From Bradyrhizobium neotropicale (GTDB taxonomy: Bacteria > Pseudomonadota > Alphaproteobacteria > Rhizobiales > Xanthobacteraceae), in assembly GCF_001641695.1 (NCBI RefSeq), contig NZ_LSEF01000036.1:1-64000 (forward strand): a stretch of 64,000 bases of DNA. The letters run 5' to 3'. Below are positions 52,162 through 61,327 of this stretch, one piece after another. Below the pieces are notes generated by a model that worked only from the letters and a program-made list of their open reading frames with translations, was not told the origin of the DNA and did not search any database. Each line of letters begins with the position of its first letter. The stretch's first letter is position 1. A program made the position numbers and the translations under genes.

Positions 52162-53244
52162 TTAGCGCTTGCTGGCCTGGCGCAGCGACCGTTCACGCTC
52201 CATCGGAGTGACCTGCTTGGGCAGGTTGGCCTGGGCGCAGGCCTCGGCCAGCCGCCGCCGTTCCTGCCACGGCTCGACCACGTTCATCCAGAGCTCGCGC
52301 GCGCCCATGATGGAAATAGCAAGCCCGAACGGGATCATGAAATAGAGGATGCGGAAGACCAGGAGGGTGGCCAGCAGCTGCTCGCGGCCGAACTCCGGCA
52401 ACGCCACCAGCATGGCGGCGTCGAACACGCCGATTGAGCCGGGGGCGTGGCTGGCAAAGCCCAGCAGCGTCGCCAGGATGAACACCACCGCAAGCGACAG
52501 GAAGTCGATCGGCGGATTGGCCGGCATCAGCAGGTACATCGCCGTGGCGCAGAAACCGAGGTCGACCACGCCGATCAGGATCTGGACCAGCGTCAGCGGC
52601 GCCGACGGCAGCACCACCTTCCAGCCCTTCTGGCCGAGTTCGCGGCGCTTTTCGCCCATGCACAGCCAGACCAGATAGGCGCCGATCGAGGCGAGCCCGC
52701 CCACTGCGATCAGCCGGTTGATGGCCGAGGGGAGCTGGTCCATCGACGAGGCTGCGTCCGGGTGGACGACCATGCCGATCGAGAGCACGAAGATGTTACC
52801 GAGCCAGAAGGTCAGGCCGGAGAGAAAGCAGATCTTGGCGACGTCGATCGCGTTCAATCCGTAATCCGAATAGATCCGGAAGCGGATCGCCCCGCCGGTA
52901 AAAACGGTCGCGCCGATATTGTGGCCGATCGAATAGGAGGTGAAGCTGGAGAGCGCTGCGATGCGATAGGGAACATGTTTCTTGCCGATCGTGCGCAGTG
53001 CAAAAAAGTCGTAGAACGTCAGCGTACAGAACGCGAAGAACACGCAAATCGCGGCGAGCCCGATGTTTCCACGGGGAATCTCGGTTAACGCGGTCAGGAT
53101 GACGCTGGTATCGATACCCTTGAGGGTCCGAACCAGGGTGGTGATCGCGAAGGCGATGATCATGACGCTTGCGGCAATCCCGAGGCGTCGCCAACCGATC
53201 CATCTCTTGAAGCCGCGTTTCAGCGCGGGCAGCAGTCCGTGCAT
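52162..53244 (-). CDS. YbhN/lysylphosphatidylglycerol synthase TM-region family protein
   Basis: A 360-aa protein with about eight to nine hydrophobic helices and no soluble enzymatic domain. The motifs GHNIGATVFTGGAIRFRIYSDYGL and GFASHAPGSIGVFDAAML are those of the UPF0104/YbhN family, which matches the membrane half of MprF, a flippase for aminoacylated lipids. Without the synthase half it may move another lipid, but this is inference. It is divergent from the DUF892 gene with a 422-base gap. Confidence 0.85.
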   Translation of the reverse strand: MHGLLPALKRGFKRWIGWRRLGIAASVMIIAFAITTLVRTLKGIDTSVILTALTEIPRGNIGLAAICVFFAFCTLTFYDFFALRTIGKKHVPYRIAALSSFTSYSIGHNIGATVFTGGAIRFRIYSDYGLNAIDVAKICFLSGLTFWLGNIFVLSIGMVVHPDAASSMDQLPSAINRLIAVGGLASIGAYLVWLCMGEKRRELGQKGWKVVLPSAPLTLVQILIGVVDLGFCATAMYLLMPANPPIDFLSLAVVFILATLLGFASHAPGSIGVFDAAMLVALPEFGREQLLATLLVFRILYFMIPFGLAISIMGARELWMNVVEPWQERRRLAEACAQANLPKQVTPMERERSLRQASKR

Positions 53245-53666
53245 TCATCCTCCCGGCGGGGGCAAGAGCGCCCGATCGGGCCGCTGGCCGATCGGGGTGC
53301 GATCGCTGCCAAAAGTGGGGCGCCGATCGCTAGGCATGATTTAGCTCAATAAGGCAAGAACGTCGAGTTGTGCAGCCCTTGACAAGGGTGGGGTCTGCAT
53401 CTGCCCGGCCGCTTCTGTCATACCTGCTACACATTGCAGGCCGTTAACAATTCTTGAGTCGCTGGGGCCCGGCTGTTGCGGCGGGCGGCATCGGCATGGT
53501 TTCAAATCCTGGCGCCGTCGGCATTGTTCCAGCGCAAGCGATGCAGGCTTTTTCGGAACGTCGGCGCGATGTGCCGATTAGCGCCCTATCAGCAATCGAA
53601 CATGGCCGGTTAGGGCTTGCGTGCAAGCCGTGCCGTCCTGTTCCCGAACTTCCAAGGATCGGAACG
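53245..53666. other. Intergenic region without recognised gene
   Basis: These 422 bases separate the YbhN-like gene (minus) from the DUF892 gene (plus). An in-frame extension of the DUF892 frame to 53454 shows no homology. I see no strong hairpin or regulatory motif. The part 53340-53460 is somewhat A/T-richer and may hold both promoters. Confidence 0.5.
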
Positions 53667-54173
53667 ATGGGACTGTTCACAAAAGACATCAAGACCATGA
53701 ACGACCTGTTCGTGCATCAGCTGCAGGACATCTACTATGCCGAGCAGCAGCTCACGAAGGCGCTGCCGAAAATGGCAAATAAGGCGAGCGATCCGCAGTT
53801 GAAGCAGGGCTTTTTGACGCACCTCGAAGAAACAAAGCAGCACGTCACGCGGCTGGAGGAAGTGTTCAAGATGCATGGCGTCGCCGTGAAGGCGGTCGAC
53901 TGCCCGGCGATCGACGGGATCATCGAGGAAGCCGAGGACACAGCCGGCGAAGTCGCCGACAAGGCCGTGCTCGACGCCGCGCTGATCAACGCGGCGCAAG
54001 CTGCCGAGCATTACGAGATCGTACGTTACGGCAGCCTGATCGCCTGGGCCAAGCAACTCGGCCGCAACGATTGCGCCGCCGTGCTTGCCAAGACGCTGGA
54101 GGAAGAGAAGGCGACCGACAAGAAGCTCACCTCGCTCGCCGAGAGCAGGGTGAATTTGCGCGCCGCAAGCTGA
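53667..54173 (+). CDS. DUF892 (YciE/YciF) ferritin-like protein
   Basis: A 168-aa four-helix protein of the YciE/YciF group. The metal-ligand-type pattern is visible: DLFVHQLQDIYYAEQQLTKALPKMA, then HLEETKQHVTRLEEVF and AQAAEHYEIVRYGSLIAWAKQLG with Glu/His residues. Members are induced by osmotic and general stress and sit in ferritin-like folds; the enzyme function is not known. The ATG at 53667 has AAGGATCGGAAC ahead. A terminator follows 17 bases after the stop. Confidence 0.88.
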   Translation: MGLFTKDIKTMNDLFVHQLQDIYYAEQQLTKALPKMANKASDPQLKQGFLTHLEETKQHVTRLEEVFKMHGVAVKAVDCPAIDGIIEEAEDTAGEVADKAVLDAALINAAQAAEHYEIVRYGSLIAWAKQLGRNDCAAVLAKTLEEEKATDKKLTSLAESRVNLRAAS

Positions 54174-54189
54174 GGCGAAATGCCCTCTA

Positions 54190-54218
54190 AAAACGCCGCG
54201 CGTCTCGCGCGGCGTTTT
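54190..54218 (+). terminator. Rho-independent terminator after the DUF892 gene
   Basis: A 13-bp perfect stem (54190-54202 with 54206-54218) with a TCT loop ends in TTTT. It is symmetric, so it can also stop the minus-strand fragment downstream. Confidence 0.9.
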
Positions 54219-54233
54219 CCGTTGCGACAGCGC

Positions 54234-54463
54234 TTAACCAGCCTGGTACTTCAGTCCAAACGCGAGGGCGATCACCGCGAAGGCTGCAATGGTCACGGCA
54301 AAGACCATGCTCGCCACGGTCGAGCTGATCAGGGTCGAGAGGATGCCGATGCCGATCACCGGAAGCGCGTTGCCGAGGAAGCCGCAGATGAAATAGGCCG
54401 AGACCACCTCGGCGCGGCGATCATCCGGCGCGAGCTGGTTCACCACCTGCAGGCTTCCGCGCC
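54234..54463 (-). pseudogene. C-terminal remnant of an MFS transporter
   Basis: Only the last about 75 residues read as an MFS C-terminus: GSLQVVNQLAPDDRRAEVVSAYFICGFLGNALPVIGIG followed by two hydrophobic helices ending LAFGLKYQAG. Upstream the resemblance is lost, and the continuing frame is of no family character. A partly matching piece lies in another frame around 54440-54500, so a frameshift plus deletion is likely. An intact exporter of a different MFS subfamily lies 300 bases away. Confidence 0.6.
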
Positions 54464-54669
54464 GACCGCGACGATGGTTGCAGTCCTGCCGAACTCCGAT
54501 CCTGCAACTGACGGGATCGAGTAGTTGCCAATTCTTGCCATGACTTCTCTGCCTTGAAGACAATATGAAGGGGTCAACACGAAGCAATCTCGCGCTGTTC
54601 CCATGCTCTGGCGCAAGCAGGGTTTGCATGGCGAGCAGGGCGAACGGCTTGATGTGTTCCGCAGCACGA

Positions 54670-54683
54670 TACGATTTATCGTA
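54670..54683. promoter_or_regulatory. Palindromic operator candidate upstream of the DHA2 exporter
   Basis: The perfect dyad TACGAT-TT-ATCGTA is centred about 92 bases before the exporter start. It is the type of short palindrome bound by TetR- or MarR-like repressors. No regulator gene is adjacent. The rest of 54464-54768 holds no recognised gene. Confidence 0.4.
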
Positions 54684-54688
54684 CGACA

Positions 54689-54712
54689 ATGCTTCGATCA
54701 GAACCGAAGCAT
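54689..54712. repeat. Hairpin in the exporter leader
   Basis: The inverted repeat ATGCTTCG (54689-54696) and CGAAGCAT (54705-54712) has an 8-base loop, directly after the TACGAT dyad. It could be part of the operator or a leader hairpin. Confidence 0.4.
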
Positions 54713-54768
54713 GACCACGCAACGGAAGTCTAATGGCAGCGTTCACTCGGCAAACATCGAGGTGGATC

Positions 54769-56172
54769 ATGCCGGCAAAATCTTTTGAGCTGTACGCGCT
54801 ACCGAAAGCAGGAAACGCGCGACGCACGCAAGCTGCCTCCTCGCTGACGCTCGCTGCCATGAGCCTCGGCTACGGCGTCGTGCAGCTCGACGTCACCATC
54901 GTCAACACTGCGCTCGATGCCATGGGCAAGACGCTCGGCGGCGGCGTCGCCGAATTGCAATGGGTGGTCAGCGCCTACACCATCGCCTTTGCCGCCTTCA
55001 TCCTCACCGCCGGCGCGCTCGGCGACCGCATCGGCGCCAAGCGCATCTTCATGGCGGGATTCGCCATCTTCACCGCGGCCTCGCTCGCCTGCGCGCTGTC
55101 GCCCAATGCGGTGGTGCTGATCGGCGCGCGGCTGGTCCAGGGACTGGCGGCCGCGATCCTGGTGCCGAATTCGCTGGCGCTCTTGAACCACGCCTATACG
55201 GACGACCGGCAGCGCGGCCGCGCCGTCGCGGCCTGGGCCGCCGGTGCGAGCCTGGCGCTGACTGCAGGTCCCTTCGTCGGTGGCGGCCTGATCACGCTGG
55301 TCGGCTGGCGCGCGATCTTTCTGGTCAACCTGCCCATCGGTTTAACGGGGCTATGGCTGACGTGGCGCTATACCGACGAGACCATGCGTGCGCCCTCGCG
55401 CGAGATCGACCTGCCGGGCCAGCTTGCTGCGATCGGCACGCTGGGCGCGCTCGCCGGCGCGATCATCGAAGGTGGCGCCGTTGGCTGGGGACATCCGGCC
55501 GTGATCGCAGCCTTCGCCGCGGCGGGCATCCTCGGAGGCCTGTTCGTGTGGCAGGAGAGCCGCGCGGCACAGCCGATGCTCCCGCTCTCTCTCTTCAGTC
55601 ACCGGCTGTTCGCGCTGACCGCGCTCGTAGGCCTTCTGGTGAACGTCGCGATCTACGGCTTGATCTTCGTGCTCAGCCTGTACTTTCAAAGGATCAACGG
55701 TCTGTCGGCGTGGTGGACCGGGCTTGCCTTCGTGCCGATGATGGGCGCCGTGCTGCCGGTCAATTTGCTGGCGCCGCGCGTCGCCGAACGCATCGGACCA
55801 TGCCCGACGATCGTCGTTGGCGCCTGCATCTCGGCGCTCGGCTGCCTCGGCCTGCTCTGGATCGGTGCAGGGACACGCTACTGGTCGATCTGCGCACAGC
55901 TGATCGCGATCAGCGGCGGGCTCGGGCTGCTCGTGCCGCCGTTAACCTCGACATTGCTGGGCAGCGTGGAGAAGGCCCGCTCCGGCATTGCCGCTGGCGT
56001 CCTGAACGCGACGCGGCAGACCGGCAGCGTGCTCGGCGTCGCGCTGTTCGGCTCCCTGGTCGCGGGCGAAGGCGCATTCATGGCCGGTCTGCATCTGTCG
56101 CTGGTCATTTCAGCCGCCGTGCTGCTGCTTGCGGCGACCGTGATCGGGCTCTGCGCGCCATCGCGGGCATGA
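54769..56172 (+). CDS. DHA2-family MFS drug exporter (EmrB/QacA type)
   Basis: A 467-aa exporter with about 14 hydrophobic helices. The N-terminus (LQWVVSAYTIAFAAFILTAGALGDRIGAKR) and the motif C-like AAWAAGASLALTAGPFVGGGLI mark a drug:H+ antiporter. The helix-1 acid in QLDVTIVNTAL is the DHA2 signature. The ATG at 54769 is preferred; 12 residues can be added in frame from 54733. The upstream region has two inverted repeats, so expression is probably repressor-controlled. Substrates cannot be predicted. Confidence 0.9.
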   Translation: MPAKSFELYALPKAGNARRTQAASSLTLAAMSLGYGVVQLDVTIVNTALDAMGKTLGGGVAELQWVVSAYTIAFAAFILTAGALGDRIGAKRIFMAGFAIFTAASLACALSPNAVVLIGARLVQGLAAAILVPNSLALLNHAYTDDRQRGRAVAAWAAGASLALTAGPFVGGGLITLVGWRAIFLVNLPIGLTGLWLTWRYTDETMRAPSREIDLPGQLAAIGTLGALAGAIIEGGAVGWGHPAVIAAFAAAGILGGLFVWQESRAAQPMLPLSLFSHRLFALTALVGLLVNVAIYGLIFVLSLYFQRINGLSAWWTGLAFVPMMGAVLPVNLLAPRVAERIGPCPTIVVGACISALGCLGLLWIGAGTRYWSICAQLIAISGGLGLLVPPLTSTLLGSVEKARSGIAAGVLNATRQTGSVLGVALFGSLVAGEGAFMAGLHLSLVISAAVLLLAATVIGLCAPSRA

Positions 56173-56289
56173 ACAGAACAATATGAGCCAGCGCACACAT
56201 TCTCTGTTCACCATTCCGGTATGCGGTTTGTAGCCGGTTACCGACTGTCCACTTCTGTTGGCTCAAGTGCGGTCCAACAGGGGCCAGCA

Positions 56290-58689
56290 ATGTACCAAGT
56301 TCTTTACTGTCTCACGGACGAGCACGACTGGCGCCTTGTGGCGCTCGCCGGCGCAGTGTGCCTGCTTGCCAGCGCGGCTGCGATCAGCCTGTTTCACCGG
56401 GCGCGCGCGGCGCATGGAGGGGCCCGTGTGGCGTGGATTTCGCTCGACGCCGCTGTCGCGGGCGGCGGCATCTGGGCAACTCATTTCATCGCGATGCTGG
56501 CCTATGGTCCCGGTGCGGCAGGCGCCTATGACGTTCCGGTCACGGTCCTCTCGCTCATCTTCGCGATCGCCGTCACCTTCATCGGGCTGAGCATCTCGGT
56601 GTCGACGACGCGCAGCCCACTGATCGCGCTCGGCGGCGCCGTCGTCGGCGGCGGTGTGGCGGCGATGCACTATACCGGCATGATGGCGCTCGATATCCCT
56701 GCGAACGTCACCTGGGCGACCGGCACCGTGACGGCGTCAATCGTTCTCGGCATCGTCTTCGGATCGCTTGCCTTGTTTGCCGCTGGACGAGGCGACAGTC
56801 TGTCCGGCGCGCTGGGCGCGACGGTCCTGCTGACTGTCGCCATCGTCTCACATCATTTCACCGCTATGGGTGCGGTGAAGTTGACGCCGGATCCCGCGCG
56901 CGCGATCGGCGGGTTGTCGATCCCGCCGGGCTCGATGTCCTTCCTCACCGCCAGTGCTGCGGTCGCGATCATCGCGATTGCCCTCGTGGCCGCGCTGCTC
57001 GATCGCCGCGCCAAGGGTGAGCTGGGACGCCAGCAGGTCGTGCTGGACACCGCGCTCGAGAACATGTCGCAGGGACTGTGCATGTTCGACGCCGACGGCA
57101 AGATCATCCTGTTCAACGAACGCTACGCCGCGATGCTCCGCCGCGCCGACATGCCGCTCACCGGCCGTCTGCTCGTCGATGTGCTGAGGGAAGAGCAGGC
57201 CAAGGGCCACTGGCAAGGCGATGTCGAGGAATTTTTCGCCCGCCTCGTGGTCGATGCCCGCGAGGGCCGCACCACGACCGACGTCGTCAAGCGTTTCGGC
57301 CGCTCGATCCGCGTCGTCAACCAGCCGATGCAGGGCGGCGGCTGGGTCGCGACCTTCGAGGACATCACCGAATGGCTCGAGGCGCAGGCGAAAATCTCGC
57401 ACATGGCGCGCCACGATGCGCTCACCAATCTGCCGAACCGCATGCTGTTTCACGAGCGGCTTGAGCAGGGACTTCGCGTCGCGAAGGCGAACGACCAACT
57501 CGCCGTGCTCTGCCTCGATCTCGATCACTTCAAGGACATCAACGATTCTCTCGGTCACCCGATCGGTGATGCGCTGCTGCAGGAGGTGGGCCGCAGGCTC
57601 GCCGCCTGCGCCGGCGAGAACGACACTGTGGCGCGGCTCGGCGGCGACGAGTTCGCCGTGGTCCAGCTCGGCCGGTCAGAGGAGGCCGCTGCGGCGGTCC
57701 TTGCCGGTCGTCTCGTCGAGGTGATCTCAGCGCCTTACGAGATCGCCGACCATCAGATCGTGATCGGCGTCTCGATCGGCATCTCGCTGTCCCCGCAGGA
57801 TGGCAGCAATCCGGACGAGCTTCTGAAGAATGCCGACCTTGCGCTGTACCGCGCCAAGGCCGACGGCCGCGGCACCTATCGGTTTTTCGAAACTGGCATG
57901 GATGCGCGCGCGCAGGCCCGGCGCCTGTTGGAAATGGATCTGCGCGCTGCGCTGCAGCGCAACGAGTTCGAGGTCCACTACCAGCCGATCCGCGACGTCG
58001 CCAGCGATCGCGTCGTCGCCTTCGAGGCGCTGCTGCGCTGGAACCATCCGCAGCGCGGCCTGATCTCGCCGCTCAACTTCATTCCGCTTGCCGAGGAGAC
58101 CGGACTTATCGTGCAGCTCGGCGAGCAGGTGCTGCGTTCGGCTTGCGCGGATGCCGCGACCTGGCCGGACGACATCGGCGTCGCCGTCAATCTGTCGCCC
58201 GTGCAGTTCAAGAGCCCGAACCTGATTGCGTCCGTGATCGATGCTCTGGAAGCCTCGGGGCTCGCGGCGAGCCGCCTCGAGCTCGAGATCACCGAATCGG
58301 TGCTGCTCCAGAACAGCGAGGCGACGCTTGCCACTCTGCACGAGCTGCGCGCCAAGGGCGTGCGGATCTCGCTCGACGATTTCGGCACCGGCTATTCCTC
58401 GTTGAGCTACCTGCGCAGCTTCCCCTTCGACAAGATCAAGATCGACCGCTCCTTTGTGTCTGAGCTTGCGACCCGGCAGGATTCCATGGCGATCATCCGC
58501 GCGGTGACAGGTCTGGGGCGCAGCCTCGGCATCGTGACCACGGCGGAAGGTGTCGAGAACGACGCGCAGCTCGAGCTGCTGCGGCGCGAGGGCTGCACCC
58601 AGGCGCAGGGCTACCTCTTCAGCAAGCCGAGGCCGGCCTCCGACGTGGCGATGATGCTGGAACGGCCGCGGCTGCGCGCCTCGGCGTAA
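56290..58689 (+). CDS. MHYT-PAS-GGDEF-EAL cyclic di-GMP signalling protein
   Basis: A 799-aa membrane sensor. The MHYT domain (1-about 240, seven helices) holds ligand motifs such as THFIAMLAY, AMHYTGMMAL and SHHFTAMGAV, thought to bind copper or a gas ligand. A PAS domain follows (about 255-370, ENMSQGLCMFDADGKIILFN). The GGDEF domain is intact (RLGGDEFAVVQ), and the EAL domain is intact (FEALLRWNHP, NLSPVQF, DDFGTGYSSLSYL), so both synthesis and hydrolysis are possible. The ATG at 56290 is chosen over 56221 because the MHYT domain begins there. Confidence 0.92.
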   Translation: MYQVLYCLTDEHDWRLVALAGAVCLLASAAAISLFHRARAAHGGARVAWISLDAAVAGGGIWATHFIAMLAYGPGAAGAYDVPVTVLSLIFAIAVTFIGLSISVSTTRSPLIALGGAVVGGGVAAMHYTGMMALDIPANVTWATGTVTASIVLGIVFGSLALFAAGRGDSLSGALGATVLLTVAIVSHHFTAMGAVKLTPDPARAIGGLSIPPGSMSFLTASAAVAIIAIALVAALLDRRAKGELGRQQVVLDTALENMSQGLCMFDADGKIILFNERYAAMLRRADMPLTGRLLVDVLREEQAKGHWQGDVEEFFARLVVDAREGRTTTDVVKRFGRSIRVVNQPMQGGGWVATFEDITEWLEAQAKISHMARHDALTNLPNRMLFHERLEQGLRVAKANDQLAVLCLDLDHFKDINDSLGHPIGDALLQEVGRRLAACAGENDTVARLGGDEFAVVQLGRSEEAAAAVLAGRLVEVISAPYEIADHQIVIGVSIGISLSPQDGSNPDELLKNADLALYRAKADGRGTYRFFETGMDARAQARRLLEMDLRAALQRNEFEVHYQPIRDVASDRVVAFEALLRWNHPQRGLISPLNFIPLAEETGLIVQLGEQVLRSACADAATWPDDIGVAVNLSPVQFKSPNLIASVIDALEASGLAASRLELEITESVLLQNSEATLATLHELRAKGVRISLDDFGTGYSSLSYLRSFPFDKIKIDRSFVSELATRQDSMAIIRAVTGLGRSLGIVTTAEGVENDAQLELLRREGCTQAQGYLFSKPRPASDVAMMLERPRLRASA

Positions 58690-58692
58690 GGG

Positions 58693-59127
58693 TCACCCGC
58701 GGCGGAGCGCGAAATGCGCGCCGCAAAATGCCATCACGGCGCCGAGGCTGAGTGCAGCAAAGCCCGCGAGCACGGCGGAGCCGGTCGGGATCGTGCTCGG
58801 CGCGGCAGCCGCTTGGCCCGCACCGGCGAGCAGAAGCACGCCCACCGCGATCAGGAACTGCCGCATCCGCTGCGGGATCTGGCCCGACACGGCGCTATGC
58901 ATCAGCGTCGCCGTGAAGTAGCCGCCGGAAAAGCCGACCGTTGCGATCAGCCACCAGGCGATCGCCGCGCCCGCCGGCATGAACTCGTGCGCGTCGAAGC
59001 GCCAGAGGCCGCCGAGGTCGAGCCCGTAACGCGCGCCCAGCATGTGAACGGCGAGCGCGAGCAGCACGCCGGAGATCACGGCGGCGCCGAGAATCAGGCG
59101 GCGCGGAAAAAAGGTCGTCTCAGCCAT
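58693..59127 (-). CDS. Hypothetical membrane protein (144 aa, four helices)
   Basis: A small inner-membrane protein with about four hydrophobic stretches (LILGAAVISGVLLALAVHML, AAIAWWLIATVGFSGGYFTA, FLIAVGVLLLAGAGQAAA, AVLAGFAALSLGAVMAFCGA). No motif of known activity is seen. The ATG at 59127 (MAETTFFPRR) is preferred to a longer frame from 59163. Its 3' end abuts the convergent MHYT gene, and its 5' end is divergent from the gene at 59175. Confidence 0.7.
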   Translation of the reverse strand: MAETTFFPRRLILGAAVISGVLLALAVHMLGARYGLDLGGLWRFDAHEFMPAGAAIAWWLIATVGFSGGYFTATLMHSAVSGQIPQRMRQFLIAVGVLLLAGAGQAAAAPSTIPTGSAVLAGFAALSLGAVMAFCGAHFALRRG

Positions 59128-59174
59128 GCCTCGCTTGTAGGATGGAGGTGGGCGATCGCGCAAGTCGATCGCGG

Positions 59175-59780
59175 ATGGGATCGGTTGAGAAGATGCAGGT
59201 TTCCGAAGCGCAGGCCGCTTCAGTCACGAGCTACGCCTACAAGGCCTCGCTGATCGGCTCGGCGCATCGCTTCGAACTGACCGAGGAGGGCCTGTCCTGG
59301 CACATCGCAGGCCGCTCCGGCCTGTGGCGCTATGAGGAAATCAGCGCGATCCGCCTGTCGTTCCGTCCCGTCTCGATGCAGCAACACCGTTTTCGTGCCG
59401 ACGTCAGCCGTGCCGGCGGCGGCCGCATCGCGATCCTGTCGACGAGCTGGCAGTCAGCGGCCCTGATGGCGGCACAGGACAATGGCTATCGCGACTTCAT
59501 CGCGGAATTGCATGCGCGGATGGCGAAAGCCGGCAGCCGCGCGGTGCTGACCGCGGGGCTCGGGCGCATAACCTATGCGGCGGCGCTCGCGCTGCTGGCC
59601 GTGCTGGCGGTGGCGATGGCCGGGCTCCTGATCCGCGCGCTCATGGTCGGCGAATTCGCCGGCGCGCTGTTCGTCATCGGCTTTGCCGCCTTGTTCACCT
59701 GGCAGATCGGCGGCTTCGTGCGGCGCAACCAGCCGCGGAGCTATGCCTTCGATTGTCTGCCGGAGGCCTTGTTGCCCTAG
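59175..59780 (+). CDS. Hypothetical membrane protein with PH-like N-terminus (201 aa)
   Basis: The N-terminal about 120 residues look like a small beta-rich domain (HRFELTEEGLSWHIAGRSGLWRYEEISAIRLSFRPV), as in bacterial PH-like or YcxB-type proteins. Two hydrophobic helices follow at about 135-180. There is no signal peptide, so the beta domain faces the cytoplasm. The start is uncertain among 59142, 59175 and 59193; 59175 is a compromise, since no clear Shine-Dalgarno decides it. The function is unknown. Confidence 0.65.
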   Translation: MGSVEKMQVSEAQAASVTSYAYKASLIGSAHRFELTEEGLSWHIAGRSGLWRYEEISAIRLSFRPVSMQQHRFRADVSRAGGGRIAILSTSWQSAALMAAQDNGYRDFIAELHARMAKAGSRAVLTAGLGRITYAAALALLAVLAVAMAGLLIRALMVGEFAGALFVIGFAALFTWQIGGFVRRNQPRSYAFDCLPEALLP

Positions 59781-59796
59781 TTGCGGCGCCTGCGCG

Positions 59797-61140
59797 CTAC
59801 TCGGTCGAGTCGAAATCCTCTTCCTTGGTGCCGAGCAGGGAGGCGATCGTGCGCAGGCCGGCATCGAGCTGTTCGGGCGAGGGCGGGGCGAGCGCGAGCC
59901 GCACGGCGTTCGGCGCGTGACCATGGGCGATCGCAAAGGTCGAGGACGGCGTCAGCGCGATGCCGCGCCGGGCCGCGGCAGCGACGAAGGTCTGCGAGCG
60001 CCAATGCGGCGGCAGCGTGAGCCACAGATGATAGGACCGCGTGTCGGCCGAGATCTGGTAGCCGGCAAGATGCCTCGCCGCCGCCTGCTGGCGCCGCGTG
60101 GCGTCGATCCGCTTCAGCCGCGTCAGCTCGGCGACGGTGCCATCAGCCATCAGCCGCTGCCCCGCCGCGAGCGCGTGGCCCGAAGCAATCCATCCGCCGG
60201 TCCTGATCGCGCTCATCACGCTCTCGCGCAGGCGAGGCGGCGCGACCAAAATACCGAGCGCGAGACCGGGCGCGACCTTCTTGGACAGGCTGTCGAGCAC
60301 GAGGCAGCGGTCGGGCCCGAGCGCGGCCAGCGGCGTCTCGTCGGCGAGGAAGCCGTAGACGGTGTCCTCGACGATGGTAAGATCGAGCTTCTCCGCAATG
60401 CGCATGATGTCGGCGCGTCGCGTCGCATTCATGGTGACGCCGAGCGGATTGTGGATCGTGGGCTGGATGTACAGCGCCGTAAGGTGCGCCTCGCGATGCG
60501 CTTTCTGCACCGCGTCGGGACGCGCACCGTACTCGTCCATCGCGATCGGGACCAGGGTGACCCCGAGCCGCGCCGCGATGCTCTTGACGTAAGGATAGGT
60601 GAGGGCCTCGACGCCGCAGCGGCCACCGGCGGGCACGAGCGCGGAGATCGCCGCAGCAATCGATTGCTTGCCGTTGGCGGTGAAGACAATCTGGTCGGCG
60701 TGCGGCGTGAAGTCCTTGCGCGCGAGGTAGGCGGCCGCCGCATTGCGTGCGCTCTTCGTGCCGGTGCTGGTCGAGACGCGCAGTGCGGATTCGAGCGCGT
60801 CGACGCGCTCGAGTCCCGCGAGGCTCTTGGCGATCATCGCCCATTGCTGCGGTAGCAGCGGGTAATTGACCTCGAAATCGATGCGCGCATCGCGCGGCTC
60901 GCTCAGCGCCTCGACCTCGCGCTTGACGTCGCCCGAGATGAATGTGCCGCGGCCGACCTCGCCGACGACGAGCCCGCGGCGCAATAGCTCCGTATAAACA
61001 CGGCTCGCGGTCGAGACCGCGATGCCACGGTCATAGGCAAAATTGCGCTGCGGCGGCAGCCGGTCGCCGGCCTTTAACGTCCCGTTAGAGATATCGGCCG
61101 CAATGGCATCGGCGAGCTTCACGTACTCGAATTTGGACAT
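59797..61140 (-). CDS. MocR-type regulator, GntR HTH fused to aminotransferase domain
   Basis: A 447-aa protein. The GntR winged helix covers 1-75 (YVKLADAIAADISNGTLKAGDRLPPQRNFAYDRGIAVSTASRVYTEL), followed by a type I aminotransferase-like domain. The PLP lysine lies in LDSLSKKVAPGLALG, with the aspartate in VEDTVYGFL and the asparagine in IHNPLGVTMN. MocR proteins sense amines or PLP-linked metabolites and bind direct repeats. Two exact TTGCACCGAG repeats sit directly upstream of the start codon, so autoregulation is likely. The divergent neighbour encodes a DUF1127 protein, a common target arrangement. Confidence 0.93.
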   Translation of the reverse strand: MSKFEYVKLADAIAADISNGTLKAGDRLPPQRNFAYDRGIAVSTASRVYTELLRRGLVVGEVGRGTFISGDVKREVEALSEPRDARIDFEVNYPLLPQQWAMIAKSLAGLERVDALESALRVSTSTGTKSARNAAAAYLARKDFTPHADQIVFTANGKQSIAAAISALVPAGGRCGVEALTYPYVKSIAARLGVTLVPIAMDEYGARPDAVQKAHREAHLTALYIQPTIHNPLGVTMNATRRADIMRIAEKLDLTIVEDTVYGFLADETPLAALGPDRCLVLDSLSKKVAPGLALGILVAPPRLRESVMSAIRTGGWIASGHALAAGQRLMADGTVAELTRLKRIDATRRQQAAARHLAGYQISADTRSYHLWLTLPPHWRSQTFVAAAARRGIALTPSSTFAIAHGHAPNAVRLALAPPSPEQLDAGLRTIASLLGTKEEDFDSTE

Positions 61141-61142
61141 TA

Positions 61143-61175
61143 TTGCACCGAGAGCAATGTTTTCCTTGCACCGAG
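61143..61175. promoter_or_regulatory. Direct repeats TTGCACCGAG, candidate MocR operator
   Basis: Two exact 10-base copies at 61143-61152 and 61166-61175 have a 23-base spacing, about two helical turns. A third, diverged copy (TTGTACTGGAG) begins at 61178. The first copy lies two bases from the MocR start codon. The rest of the 187-base divergent gap shows no other motif. Confidence 0.6.
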
Positions 61176-61327
61176 GATTGTACTGGAGCATTTAAGTTCC
61201 ATCAAGTTCCGCGATTGAACCGAGGACGGCGAGAGCAATCCGAGGGCAACAAGGTGCAGGCGCCTCACTGGCGTGTGCGCCAACGGCATCGGCTTCGCCG
61301 CGCGGGACGACACGCCGGAGAAGAAGA

